Below are positions 29,838-37,596 of a DNA stretch of 38,364 bases, in pieces; the stretch's first letter is position 1, and every line of letters starts with the position of its first letter. The position numbers and the translations under genes are program-made. The notes beneath the pieces were generated by a model. It did no database searches. It was not told where the DNA came from and saw nothing but the letters and a program-made list of their open reading frames with translations. Source of the DNA: a virus. The DNA is taken from the IMG/VR virus record IMGVR_UViG_3300036820_000044, positions 1 to 38,364 of that record. The stretch is one strand, 5' to 3'.

Positions 29838-30698
29838 TCAGTAATCGAGACCGGTGACGTCCTGCCACGTCGGCGGGAGATTCGTCTCTTCGTTTTCCTG
29901 GCTGAAGTGGACCTTGCGCGGCTTCGACAAGTGCCCGGGATGCTGCTGGCGCCATACCACCGAGCGATACGTGCCGCGCACGCGCAGCAGCTCGGTAAGA
30001 GACATCTTCGTCACCGCGCGGCCGGCGACGTGGTAGGCCTCGATATCGGCCGAGGGCGCCGAGCCGCTCACGCGCGCGGCGATCACGGCCTCGATCGCGG
30101 CCAGCGTCTTCTCTTCAAACGTCTGGAACGTGCCTGCCGGTGAGCTCGCGGCGCTTGGTTCGACGATGATCACGAGCGTGTCGCCCGTGATGTCGTAGAT
30201 CTGTTGCGGGCCGGCCGCCGCAGCTGCAGCTATTTCGTTGACGGCCGTCGCGTTCGGGATCGTGAAGGTGCCGCTCGAATCTCCGGTGAGCGCCGCGATC
30301 GTGCTGCTCACGTTGTTCCCGTCGTTCGCGAATCCCGTGATCGTCACGGGCATGCCCTCGTAGGGCGGTGGACCGCTGAACGATTCGTACGAATAGATCG
30401 CGTCCGCGCCGTCGACCACGACGCCGGTCAGCACCAGGCGCGTGCCCGGATTCGCCAATCTCTCGGCGTAGCGGTAAGGGCCAGGCGTGAGGGTGTTCGT
30501 CGCGGGATCGATCTCGATCAGGAACGTAGCTGGATCCATCGTCGCCGCCGGCGCGGAAAGCTTCTGCGTCAGCCCGTTCATGTAGAGCGTGTAGGTCCAG
30601 CCGTCGGATGGCGCGAAATTAGGAAGCGAGCGCGTGAATTTCACGGTCGTTCCCTGCGCGAAATGTCGCGGGACAGAATTCGGGATGATGGGAGGCAC
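29838..30698 (-). CDS. Hypothetical head-region protein with inserted Ig-like segment (286 aa)
   Basis: N-terminal PNSVPRHFAQGTTVKFTRSL reads as a short beta domain. The C-terminal region (RAVTKMSLTELLRVRGTYRS then VVWRQQHPGHLSKPRKVHFS) is a common ending of small phage head proteins encoded between terminase and portal. Residues about 90-180 (GVVVDGADAIYSYESFSGPP, GMPVTITGFANDGNNVSSTI, TGDSSGTFTIPNATAVNEIA) look like an inserted beta-sandwich with variable-loop character, which lengthens the protein. Role unknown. Confidence 0.65.
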   Translation of the reverse strand: MPPIIPNSVPRHFAQGTTVKFTRSLPNFAPSDGWTYTLYMNGLTQKLSAPAATMDPATFLIEIDPATNTLTPGPYRYAERLANPGTRLVLTGVVVDGADAIYSYESFSGPPPYEGMPVTITGFANDGNNVSSTIAALTGDSSGTFTIPNATAVNEIAAAAAAGPQQIYDITGDTLVIIVEPSAASSPAGTFQTFEEKTLAAIEAVIAARVSGSAPSADIEAYHVAGRAVTKMSLTELLRVRGTYRSVVWRQQHPGHLSKPRKVHFSQENEETNLPPTWQDVTGLDY

Positions 30699-30708
30699 GA
30701 GGAAGGGT

Positions 30709-30972
30709 TTACGGCTCGATGATCTTCAGTTCCCAGCGTCGCGCGGCACAGGGCGTCCAAATCGTGTCGCCCGCCGCGAACCGGTCGACCAGTACGGCCT
30801 TGCGGCCGGTTACGCTGAGCTCGATCTCTTCACCTGGGGCGACGGCCGCGGCGATCTCCCTCATCAGGCGATCGGAGCGCTCGTACGCTCGCTTCCCCGC
30901 AGTCCGCGCCTTCTGATAGCGGGCCACCAGCTCCGGGAGGTTGGCTTGCTTCTTTTTCGCGGGCACGCTCAC
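30709..30972 (-). CDS. Hypothetical protein (87 aa)
   Basis: GTG 30972 overlaps the previous stop (GTGA, 30969-30972). A basic, helical first half (AKKKQANLPELVARYQKART, AYERSDRLMREIAAAV) precedes a strand-rich end (EIELSVTGRKAVLVDRFAAG, ARRWELKIIEP). No family recognised; lies in the head gene block. Confidence 0.65.
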   Translation of the reverse strand: MSVPAKKKQANLPELVARYQKARTAGKRAYERSDRLMREIAAAVAPGEEIELSVTGRKAVLVDRFAAGDTIWTPCAARRWELKIIEP

Positions 30973-31268
30973 GCCTCTGTCTGGACGCACCAGGACGGTC
31001 GGTTCCGCATTTCCGTCTCGAGCATCGCCCGAATCGAAAGGGGCACCTCGAGCGAGACGCGCCCTTTGCCCGTCTCGTAATCCGGCCGCGCCAGGGACAA
31101 ATCGACGCGCTGCCAGATCTTGCCGCTCGCGCCGAGTTGCCGGATCATGCCGGCCTGCGCCAGCGCTCGCGCCTGGCGCGCCGTCACGCGTTCGAATTTA
31201 TCGAGATCGCAGGCTTCGGCGTCTGCAGCGTTGAACCCTCGAGGGACGATGGAGTGTTTTGCGGACAT
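30969..31268 (-). CDS. Hypothetical protein (99 aa)
   Basis: MSAKHSIVPRGFNAADAEAC then DLDKFERVTARQARALAQAG, a helix-turn-helix-like stretch (ARQARALAQAGMIRQLGASG), then a strand-rich end (SLARPDYETGKGRVSLEVPL). The winged-helix-like look is suggestive but unproven. First gene after the hairpin-rich gap downstream of the terminase. Confidence 0.6.
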   Translation of the reverse strand: MSAKHSIVPRGFNAADAEACDLDKFERVTARQARALAQAGMIRQLGASGKIWQRVDLSLARPDYETGKGRVSLEVPLSIRAMLETEMRNRPSWCVQTEA

Positions 31269-31472
31269 TTCGACCGTTCGCGCACACGCGTGCGCGAGGA
31301 TTTGTTCTCTAGTCGTTGGAGCTGACGGCCGCTAGAGCTGGGCCCAGCCGGAGCGCCCGGCTGCACGCGAACTGCGCAGGAAAAACTGCTGCGATTATGG
31401 CCAGGTGCCTCGACGCGCGAAAGAGGTTCGCGCAAAAGCGTCGCGAAGTCGTGACCTGTACGGAAGTACAGG
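31269..31472 (-). other. Gap with no gene between terminase and head genes, hairpin-rich
   Basis: Two-hundred bases without a supported gene. It holds GACCTGTAC-GGAA-GTACAGGTC (31453-31474, overlapping the terminase stop), CAGCCGG-AGCGC-CCGGCTG (31345-31363) and GCGCAC-ACGC-GTGCGC (31273-31288). It is likely to contain an mRNA processing, pausing or promoter region for the head operon. Confidence 0.55.
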
Positions 31473-31474
31473 TC
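31453..31474 (-). terminator. Perfect 9-bp hairpin at the terminase stop
   Basis: GACCTGTAC (31453-31461) and GTACAGGTC (31466-31474) around GGAA. On the minus strand it covers the TGA. No T-run follows, so attenuation or RNA processing is as likely as termination. Confidence 0.5.
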
Positions 31475-33401
31475 AGCTTCGCCACCCCTGCACCCAGTTT
31501 GAACCCTGGCGCGATGGTCGAGCGGACCCGCCTGCCGGCGCCGTTCCGCCGCCCTCGGGCGGCTTCTCAGGCGGCTTCTTGAGCGCCTCGGCCATCTCGC
31601 CCAGCTTGCGGATCGTGGCCTGGCCGAGCACGTAGAGCGCCGCCAGGGCGTAGACCTCGAGGTCGAGCGCCTCGTTGCGCGCGCGCGTCTTGATGTATTC
31701 GCGCACGGTGCCGCGGCCCTTCTTGTAGCGCCGCACGGCCTTTTCGGCCGTCAGCTGCGCCAGATATTCGTCCTCGATGAAGTCGGGCAAGTGGATGTAG
31801 CCGGGGCCCGGCGCCGGGATCTTCAGCCGCGCGAAGATCCGGTCTTTTGCCGTGTCGGTCCCGATCGTGAAGAGCTTCACTCGATATCGGTTGTTCACGG
31901 AGAATTTGCCGACGATTTCCTTGCCCGCCTCGCTCGAGCCTTTGAGCGCGAAGATTCGCCGCGCCTGGCGCGCAGCGACGAAGCGATAGACAGAATCCGT
32001 GTGCTGGCCTCCGGAGTCCACCATCGCGCTCGCGATCTTCACTTTGTGGCCCGTCGACGTCTCCCACGTCGAGAGCAGAAACGAGTCGAGTTCGTTCCAG
32101 ACGTCCTCTTGGCCGGGATCCCCGAAGACTTGCTGGTACGCGATGAGCCACGATTCCTCGCCGGCGCCCCAACCTTTCACCACGGCCTCGAGGCGATCGG
32201 TCTGGACGTCGACGCTCGCCGTCAGCAAGCCCACGCCCTCGGGAACTTCGGCCGAATACTTCTCGACGCGCGACTTCAGCGCGACGGCTTCAATCGAATC
32301 GCCCTGCTCTTCCCAGGTCTCGCCCAGGCGCAGATTCACGAACGCCTTTAGCTTCTCCGGATTCTTCTCGTGGTTCGCTTCGGCCCATTCCTGCGCGAGC
32401 GCTGCCCAGTTGTCGCGCCACGGCGAATAGAGCGCGTTCAGGTGGAAGCCCACCACGGCGCGGTCCGGGAATTCGGCGATCCACTCGCCGGCGTTGAGCA
32501 TCTGCTGCTTGAAGCGTTCGGGGATCTTGCCGTTGCATTTCGCGCAGACGAACGCCACGGATTCCGCGCGCACCTTCACCTGGCCGGCGATCACTTCGCT
32601 CTCGTAATAAAGCCGATACTGCTTTGTTCCGGGATCCCGCCACCAGAGCGGCTGTTTGTGCCCGCACGTCGGACACGGCACGTGAAAGCGCCGCTTGTCG
32701 CTGCGCTCGAATTCCCGCTCGATCGGCGAGATCCCTTTCGGCTTGGCCGGCGTCGATCCGCGGATAATCTTGAAATCGGTGAAGGCGTCGGTGCGCCTGG
32801 TCGCGATCGCCTGGGGATCGCCTTCGCCCTCGACATCGAGCGGATAGCCGTCCACCTCATCGAGGACCACGATCGGCACGGGATCGGAGCGAAGGCCGGC
32901 GCCGGAGTTTGCTCCCGTCAGCTTCAGGAATCCGCCGGGAAATTCCTTGAGCGCGAGCGTGTTGCCGGCGCGACGCGACGTCGCGTCCTTGATCCGCGCG
33001 CGCAGGGCCGGACACGACTGGATCATCGGCGTAATGCGCTTCTTGCCGTAATCCTTCGCGTTGTCGATCGTCGGCTGCACCATCATGATCGGCTTCGGGT
33101 CGACGTCGATGTAGTAGCCGATGATGTTGTTCAGCACGACGTCTGAGAAACCGACCTGCGTGGATTTCTGCACAGCGACTTCGTGGACGTTCGGATCGAG
33201 CACCACATCCATCATCTCGATCTGAAACTTCTCGGGGCGGAACGGGCCCGGCCGGGGCGTCGTGCCTTTCGGCATCACGCGGTTTCGGATCGCCCACTCG
33301 CTCACGCTGAGATCTGCCGGCGGCTCGAAATGCTTCCACACGCGCGCCATCACCGCGCGGAGGTTCGCCGCGGCCGATTCGTGCGTCGCGAGCTCAGGCA
33401 T
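31473..33401 (-). CDS. Terminase large subunit, GpA-type (642 aa)
   Basis: Packages DNA into the prohead and cuts it. The ATPase part shows a Walker A-like VQKSTQVGFS (residues 78-86) and Walker B VVLDE (178-182) after a PEKFQIEMMDVVLDP lead. A zinc-like knuckle (CPTCGHKQPLWW) follows, and the C-terminal nuclease part includes ASAMVDSGGQHTDSVYRF. The Lys in an Arg-poor Walker A and the GpA-specific spacing place it in the lambda-type phage_GpA family. It overlaps the upstream gene by 8 nt, and the small subunit lies two genes upstream. Confidence 0.9.
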   Translation of the reverse strand: MPELATHESAAANLRAVMARVWKHFEPPADLSVSEWAIRNRVMPKGTTPRPGPFRPEKFQIEMMDVVLDPNVHEVAVQKSTQVGFSDVVLNNIIGYYIDVDPKPIMMVQPTIDNAKDYGKKRITPMIQSCPALRARIKDATSRRAGNTLALKEFPGGFLKLTGANSGAGLRSDPVPIVVLDEVDGYPLDVEGEGDPQAIATRRTDAFTDFKIIRGSTPAKPKGISPIEREFERSDKRRFHVPCPTCGHKQPLWWRDPGTKQYRLYYESEVIAGQVKVRAESVAFVCAKCNGKIPERFKQQMLNAGEWIAEFPDRAVVGFHLNALYSPWRDNWAALAQEWAEANHEKNPEKLKAFVNLRLGETWEEQGDSIEAVALKSRVEKYSAEVPEGVGLLTASVDVQTDRLEAVVKGWGAGEESWLIAYQQVFGDPGQEDVWNELDSFLLSTWETSTGHKVKIASAMVDSGGQHTDSVYRFVAARQARRIFALKGSSEAGKEIVGKFSVNNRYRVKLFTIGTDTAKDRIFARLKIPAPGPGYIHLPDFIEDEYLAQLTAEKAVRRYKKGRGTVREYIKTRARNEALDLEVYALAALYVLGQATIRKLGEMAEALKKPPEKPPEGGGTAPAGGSARPSRQGSNWVQGWRS

Positions 33402-33702
33402 TGTTCATGGGGCGCGGCTTGAACGGTTCCGCCGGCTGGACGAAGAAGCTCAGTCTGCTCATACGAGGCGCGAGACGATCGTGCATCAGAGAATCGATCC
33501 GCTGCGCCTTCGCCCGAAGATCTTCGCCCTCGGCAAAGATTATTCCCTCCGGATCATCGCGATAGTCCCACACGCGAAGCGTGTTCGTCTCGAGATCAAG
33601 TTCGAGGGCTAGGCCGAGCGGATGGAAGAATCGGCGGTTTGCCTCCTGGAGGTAGCCCTCATCGCGAAGAGTCGTCGCGTCGAGATACTTTATTTCAGCC
33701 AT
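33394..33702 (-). CDS. Hypothetical protein between terminase subunits (102 aa)
   Basis: MAEIKYLDATTLRDEGYLQE... with NRRFFHPLGLALELDLETNT followed by LRVWDYRDDPEGIIF: the order F-hP-L-G-L-A-L and WD-RDDPEG recurs in small proteins adjacent to terminase genes in siphophages. No known role. Overlaps both neighbours by 8 nt (start in the small terminase, end in the large one). Confidence 0.7.
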   Translation of the reverse strand: MAEIKYLDATTLRDEGYLQEANRRFFHPLGLALELDLETNTLRVWDYRDDPEGIIFAEGEDLRAKAQRIDSLMHDRLAPRMSRLSFFVQPAEPFKPRPMNNA

Positions 33703-34249
33703 TCCTTTCTCCTTTGCCCGCGAGCTGCACGAGCGATTCCTTGAGTGCCTTCTCTATCTTAGCCTGCGCCATCACGCGCGACGTCTCGCCCAGGAGCTCC
33801 GGAGCCAGGCGTGGCGCGACCGACAGCACGCGCGCTTTGGTGGTGAGCACCAGGTCCGTCATCTCTTTTTCGACGTCCTCGATCGCCACCAGCTGGCCGC
33901 GGCGCTGCGCGAGATCGATTTCCTTCAGATCCGCGTCGGCGCGCATCTTGCGCACGCGCTCTTTCCGCTCGCTTGCGTATTCACCTTCCTCGAGCGGGAT
34001 GGCTCTCTTCTCGATCGCCGCCTGCAGGTAGCGGATATACCATTGCGCGCATTTGTCGAGATCGTATTTGCCGCGGAGCTCCCGCGGCAAACCTTCGGCG
34101 ACGAGCTGGTGAACGCGCTGCTTCGTCAGATTCAGGAACACGGCGAGCTTCTCTGCGTTCACGATCGTCCGCGCAGCTGCAGGCTTTGGCTTTTTGTTTT
34201 TCACGGAAAGTAAAGTCAAGTCCGCACGCCGGGGTCGATCGCTGGTCAC
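33695..34249 (-). CDS. Terminase small subunit candidate (184 aa)
   Basis: Expected to recognise phage DNA and start packaging. The N-terminal TIVNAEKLAVFLNLTKQRVH with QLVAEGLPRELRGKYDLDKC is a winged-helix/Nu1-like DNA-binding domain; a charged central helix (ERKERVRKMRADADLKEIDL) and a late helix for oligomerisation follow, as in lambda-type small terminases. The start is uncertain: GTG 34249 lies in a GC-rich dyad (34248-34275), and GTG 34204 or a TTG between them are plausible. Confidence 0.75.
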   Translation of the reverse strand: MTSDRPRRADLTLLSVKNKKPKPAAARTIVNAEKLAVFLNLTKQRVHQLVAEGLPRELRGKYDLDKCAQWYIRYLQAAIEKRAIPLEEGEYASERKERVRKMRADADLKEIDLAQRRGQLVAIEDVEKEMTDLVLTTKARVLSVAPRLAPELLGETSRVMAQAKIEKALKESLVQLAGKGERNG

Positions 34250-34275
34250 CGCGGGGCCGCGCCGTCACCCGCGGT
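34248..34275. repeat. GC-rich dyad beside the small terminase gene
   Basis: ACCGCGGG (34248-34255) and CCCGCGGT (34268-34275) form a perfect 8-bp inverted repeat with a 12-nt spacer at the 5' end of the small terminase gene, in a 75-bp gap. A packaging-recognition site is possible by position. Confidence 0.4.
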
Positions 34276-34325
34276 CGGGCCGCCCCGGGGAAGGACCCAT
34301 TCGCTTTTGATTCGCCGATGCTTTT

Positions 34326-34991
34326 TTATTTCGACGCGAGATGCACGGCGCGCGCGCGGAGCTCTTTCGCAAACTCCTCGTTGAAGATACTCGTGAAACG
34401 TTCCTTTATCGTCGCGATCATCGCGTCGCGCAGACGCACATGCGGACCGATTCGCGCAGCTTCTTTGAAGCGATACAACAGCGACGTCGCTTCAGGCCCT
34501 GTTCGTTGGAAGATGCCGACGCCGGCGATGACGAACGTTCGCTGCTTTCCCTTCCACTGCGTTCGGCCGCGCTCGGTAACGTGGCGCTCGATATCGAGCC
34601 GCTTGTACAAAAGCTTCGGTGTCACTTTGTCCGCAAACGACGGCCGCGCGGCGGACCCCGTCAACGGCACGGCGACGCCACCACCGGTCGAACCTTTCTT
34701 TTCGCCACCTTCTTCAAGCAATCCGAGAATCAGCGGCGATCCTTGCACGTTCGCGTCAACGCCGATCACTGCCGTCAGATTGTTCGCGCGCGGATAGTGC
34801 AGAATGCGGATCCGTCGCAACAGGAAGTTCTTGCGGATTTCGAGATGACCGCTCGCTTCTTGGCGAGCTGATTCGGCTGCTTCGTTCGCGGTCCGCGCGA
34901 TTGCGTTGTTCGCCGCATACGGTACCTGGCGAAGCGCTTCTGCTGCGAGGCGCACAACGGTGCTGGTATCGACGTTGATTTTCACTTCCAC
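34326..34991 (-). CDS. Virion morphogenesis protein candidate, gpZ-like (221 aa)
   Basis: GTG 34991 start. Helical N-terminus (VVRLAAEALRQVPYAANNAI followed by ARTANEAAESARQEASG), an alternating strand segment (LRRIRILHYPRANNLTAVIG, GSPLILGLLEEGGEKKGS), and a late helix (VRLRDAMIATIKERFTSIFN). The pattern fits minor virion or tail-completion proteins (gpZ or gp10-like) of siphophages, but position upstream of terminase is unusual. Ends 76 nt before the small terminase start. Family assignment is tentative. Confidence 0.5.
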   Translation of the reverse strand: MEVKINVDTSTVVRLAAEALRQVPYAANNAIARTANEAAESARQEASGHLEIRKNFLLRRIRILHYPRANNLTAVIGVDANVQGSPLILGLLEEGGEKKGSTGGGVAVPLTGSAARPSFADKVTPKLLYKRLDIERHVTERGRTQWKGKQRTFVIAGVGIFQRTGPEATSLLYRFKEAARIGPHVRLRDAMIATIKERFTSIFNEEFAKELRARAVHLASK

Positions 34992-35048
34992 GGAACGAGA
35001 ATGAAGAACTGCCGCGCGAGGCGCAATAGAACGAGCGCGTTTGGGTAA

Positions 35049-35555
35049 CTAGGGTGTCAGCGGATGCGACGCGGGATCCGGTTCCGCCGCGACGGATTCG
35101 CCCGAGCCTTTCTCCGGGCAAAACGTATGAGCCTCGTCGACGATGACGACGCACGGATGCCAGAGTTCCTTCGGAGCGTCGATGAGCGCGTCGCAGAATT
35201 TCTGGACCCATTCGTGGCGCGCGTAGGGCTTCATTTCGTAGAGATCGCACACGGCGCAGGCCCTCAGCTTCAGCAGCGTATGCGCCACAAGCGCGGCCGA
35301 TCGAGGATCTGCCGGCGTCTCGCCGCCCTTGCCCACAAGCACGTAGGCGTATTTTTCGCGCAGCGTGGGAAATTCGCCTTCGGCGTCGACCAGAATCACC
35401 TGCACTTTGCCGAAGAGCTGCTCGGCGATACGACGCAGCAGCCAGGACTTGCCCTTGCCGCTATTCGCCTGGATCAGCATGCGCGAGCGGAGCAGCTTGT
35501 CGACGTCGAGGCGAGCCGCATGTCCGCCGGCTTGTCCCAGCACGATCTGGCTCAC
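35049..35555 (-). CDS. HerA/VirB4-like ATPase, C-terminally truncated (168 aa)
   Basis: MSQIVLGQAGGHAARLDVDK with Walker A ANSGKGKSWLLRR (residues 30-42, GKS at 35-37), a VILVDAEGEF segment, and Walker B CVVIVDEAHTF (135-145) define a DUF87 HerA-type ATPase, which usually pumps DNA. Full-length relatives continue well past residue 300 with sensor and arginine-finger motifs; here the frame ends 25 residues after Walker B (ASHPLTP). The stop is followed by a gap of about 60 bp, so it is probably a deletion remnant. A truncated but functional protein cannot be excluded. Its start overlaps the upstream stop (35552-35555). Confidence 0.65.
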   Translation of the reverse strand: MSQIVLGQAGGHAARLDVDKLLRSRMLIQANSGKGKSWLLRRIAEQLFGKVQVILVDAEGEFPTLREKYAYVLVGKGGETPADPRSAALVAHTLLKLRACAVCDLYEMKPYARHEWVQKFCDALIDAPKELWHPCVVIVDEAHTFCPEKGSGESVAAEPDPASHPLTP

Positions 35556-35743
35556 GCTTTGTCCTTATGCTGGCCGCTGGGACAGTATGCCGACCTGTCC
35601 GCACGAACAGGGTGTTTCGCGGACGTCCGCAAATGGGCCTCGACCTCGGGAAACGTCAGCTGCAGGGGCTTTTTCTTTTTGCGGCGCTTTTCCGAGGATG
35701 GCAGGTTGACGCGCGCGATTTCGATCGCGTGGGAGCGCTTCAT
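35552..35743 (-). CDS. Small basic phage protein (63 aa)
   Basis: ATG 35743 overlaps the stop of the upstream gene (ATGA). MKRSHAIEIARVNLPSSEKR then RKKKKPLQLTFPEVEAHLR; strongly basic, with no recognised domain. The 12-bp palindrome copy at 35619-35630 lies inside it and encodes LRTSAKHP. Function unknown; nucleic-acid binding is possible from charge. Confidence 0.6.
   Translation of the reverse strand: MKRSHAIEIARVNLPSSEKRRKKKKPLQLTFPEVEAHLRTSAKHPVRADRSAYCPSGQHKDKA
35619..35630. promoter_or_regulatory. Palindrome GCGGACGTCCGC, copy 3
   Basis: In reverse orientation it reads ATTTGCGGACGTCCGCGAA, the same flank as three other copies. Inside the small basic protein gene, about 2 kb downstream of the ParB-like gene start. 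Confidence 0.55.
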
Positions 35744-35982
35744 TCTGTTCGCTTCCTCGCCCGGACTCTCGCCGGCTCGTCGTGGCACAGCTCGTCGGGC
35801 CAGCCGAGCGCCTTCTTGATGAAGTTGCCCCCAACCGCTGCCTGTTCGCAGTCCTGTGAGGTTTGGCCGTAGGTCACTATGTGCGTGCGGCCATCGTTTC
35901 GGTCGAAGGCGGCGATGATCACCTGGGCCAGGTCAAAACGATCAGCGATCTGTTTGGCGGCCGCGATGGGGATGCGCTTCAT
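35740..35982 (-). CDS. Hypothetical phage protein (80 aa)
   Basis: ATG 35982 overlaps the previous stop (ATGA). MKRIPIAAAKQIADRFDLAQ then VIIAAFDRNDGRTHIVTYGQ, QTSQDCEQAAVGGNFIKKAL: short alpha-beta proteins of this type (the D-R-N-D-G-R-T-H-I-V-T-Y-G core) recur in phage early regions. No function known. Ends in a basic tail. Confidence 0.65.
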   Translation of the reverse strand: MKRIPIAAAKQIADRFDLAQVIIAAFDRNDGRTHIVTYGQTSQDCEQAAVGGNFIKKALGWPDELCHDEPARVRARKRTE

Positions 35983-36314
35983 TCGCTTCTCTCTTGGCGC
36001 AGATGGCTGCACTGCGCGGTCGCGCAGTCGTGGGGATGGTGGCACTCGGTCATGTGCCCGAAGGGGCAAACGAAGCACGCGATCGGCTGCCTCGCGCCGA
36101 TGGGGCACGCGCCGGCGCGGATCACGTCGATGCCGGCAGGATATTTCGGCGCCGCGAGCAGCACCACGATTGCCGCGTTCAGCGCGTCGAGATTTTCCTG
36201 TGAGGGATTCGAGCGACAGCGTCCCTGCCGCATGATTACAGACTGACGCGCGCGGTCGCGTTCCGCCTCGCATCGCTGCCAAATGGTGGACCTAACGGCT
36301 GCGGCGTTTGCCAT
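35979..36314 (-). CDS. Cys/His-rich small phage protein (111 aa)
   Basis: Helical N-terminus (ANAAAVRSTIWQRCEAERDR) with NPSQENLDALNAAIVVLLAA, then a C-terminal Cys/His cluster (CFVCPFGHMTECHHPHDCAT, AQCSH) that probably binds zinc. Overlaps the ParB-like gene end by 23 nt and its stop overlaps the next start. Function unknown. Confidence 0.65.
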   Translation of the reverse strand: MANAAAVRSTIWQRCEAERDRARQSVIMRQGRCRSNPSQENLDALNAAIVVLLAAPKYPAGIDVIRAGACPIGARQPIACFVCPFGHMTECHHPHDCATAQCSHLRQERSE

Positions 36315-37596
36315 GAGCCGGCCTCCGCGGCTTTGCGGACGTCCGCGAGGCCTTCGCCTCGACGATTATTGCGAGCCAACCACCGCGTTCTCGCGGCATG
36401 AGCTGCGTCAAGCGAAGATTGGTGGGAAGCGCCTTCCTGACGGCCACCTCGATAAGCGGTCGCATCGCGCGCGACGTCGCGGCCAGCGTCGAGCAGAGGC
36501 GTGAATCATTTCGTCGCTTGCCTGCTGCCGGCATCTCTGCGGGATCACGGGGAAACATCCTCGGGGGCCCACTCAGCACGAATTTCTGGCCGCCACATGT
36601 GACGCTCACTCCGTGGTAGAAGCCCTTGGGATCGTTCCTGGCTTTGTCGCCCAGCAAACAGCGTGCGTTGTAGAGGATCGTTCGGCCCGCGAATTCCGAT
36701 CGTGGAACCACGCGATACGCTTCGAGGTCGGAAACACGACCTCTCTCGTGCACCGAAGCCATGCAGCACCACAGCTCGTCGCCGATCGCGAAGAGCGGAT
36801 GAATCTTCCCGCTCATGATCGCAGATCCGCTGTAGCTCGCATCAAGCGAAGCTGCCGTCGGAACGGCGCGCGGATTTGCGGACGTCCGCGAGGCATGGGG
36901 GACCGCCCCGCGATCAGCCGTGTGACTTCCGTCCTTCGCCTCGCGTATATACTCGCGAAGAGCCATGACGCTGAGGTCCGCCCGAGCTGCAACGCGCACG
37001 ACGTCGTCCTGCCGTACGGGATCGAGGCGCGCGACCTCCGCGGCGTGTCCCGCCGAGATCTTCCCGTCCTGCAACGCCAGGCGTGCGTATGGCGTCAGCT
37101 TCAGCAGCTCCAGCCGGTCGTAGACGTAGCGCGGAGACTTGCCGATCCGCGCCGCGATATCGGCTACGCCGATCTTGGCTGTCCCATCGCTATTCGTCGC
37201 CTTCAGCAGCGCCTGGTAGCTCGCCGCTTCCTCGAGCGGCGCAATGTCGCGCCGCTGCAAATTTTCCACGATCTGCGCCTCGAGCGCGGCCGTGTCCGTC
37301 ATCATGCGCACCAGGCACGGCACGTGCGCCAGATTCGCCAGCTTAGCGGCGCGCCATCGCCGCTCGCCGATGACGATCTCGTAGCTGCTCTCGGTCAACG
37401 GCCGCACCGTTAGTGGCTGCAGCACCCCGCTCCTCGCGATCGATTCGGAGAGTTCCCGAAGTTCGTCCTGCGAGATTCGCTTGCGCGGGTTGGACGCCGA
37501 CGGTGTCAGAGCATTGATCGGAACGAGATAGAACTTTTGCTCCAGCTTCGGCATCGGTTCGGGCGCCTGCGCCGTTGCTTGTGCTCCGGTGCTCAT
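36292..37596 (-). CDS. ParB-like protein with long C-terminal extension (434 aa)
   Basis: ParB/Spo0J-type proteins bind a palindromic centromere-like site and, using CTP, spread on DNA; many phage relatives act as regulators instead. Residues about 22-120 form the ParB N-domain with GERRWRAA (77-84) and ENLQRRD (111-117), the CTP-binding motifs; residues 142-170 are a helix-turn-helix (IADIAARIGKSPRYVYDRL region). Residues 230-434 are unlike classical ParB (WCCMASVHERGRVSDLEAYR, ILYNARCLLGDK). No ParA is encoded in the window. Two copies of the 12-bp palindrome lie within the coding sequence (ASRTSANPRA and ASRTSAKPRR). Confidence 0.75.
   Translation of the reverse strand: MSTGAQATAQAPEPMPKLEQKFYLVPINALTPSASNPRKRISQDELRELSESIARSGVLQPLTVRPLTESSYEIVIGERRWRAAKLANLAHVPCLVRMMTDTAALEAQIVENLQRRDIAPLEEAASYQALLKATNSDGTAKIGVADIAARIGKSPRYVYDRLELLKLTPYARLALQDGKISAGHAAEVARLDPVRQDDVVRVAARADLSVMALREYIREAKDGSHTADRGAVPHASRTSANPRAVPTAASLDASYSGSAIMSGKIHPLFAIGDELWCCMASVHERGRVSDLEAYRVVPRSEFAGRTILYNARCLLGDKARNDPKGFYHGVSVTCGGQKFVLSGPPRMFPRDPAEMPAAGKRRNDSRLCSTLAATSRAMRPLIEVAVRKALPTNLRLTQLMPRERGGWLAIIVEAKASRTSAKPRRPAHGKRRSR
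36335..36346. promoter_or_regulatory. Palindrome GCGGACGTCCGC, copy 4
   Basis: CTTTGCGGACGTCCGCGAGGC near the 3' end of the ParB-like gene. Confidence 0.55.
36878..36889. promoter_or_regulatory. Palindrome GCGGACGTCCGC, copy 5
   Basis: ATTTGCGGACGTCCGCGAGGC in the middle of the ParB-like gene, between the helix-turn-helix and the C-terminal extension. Confidence 0.55.

Noticed and set aside
36613-37413. Plus-strand frame of 266 codons
   Set aside because: Antisense shadow of the ParB-like gene.
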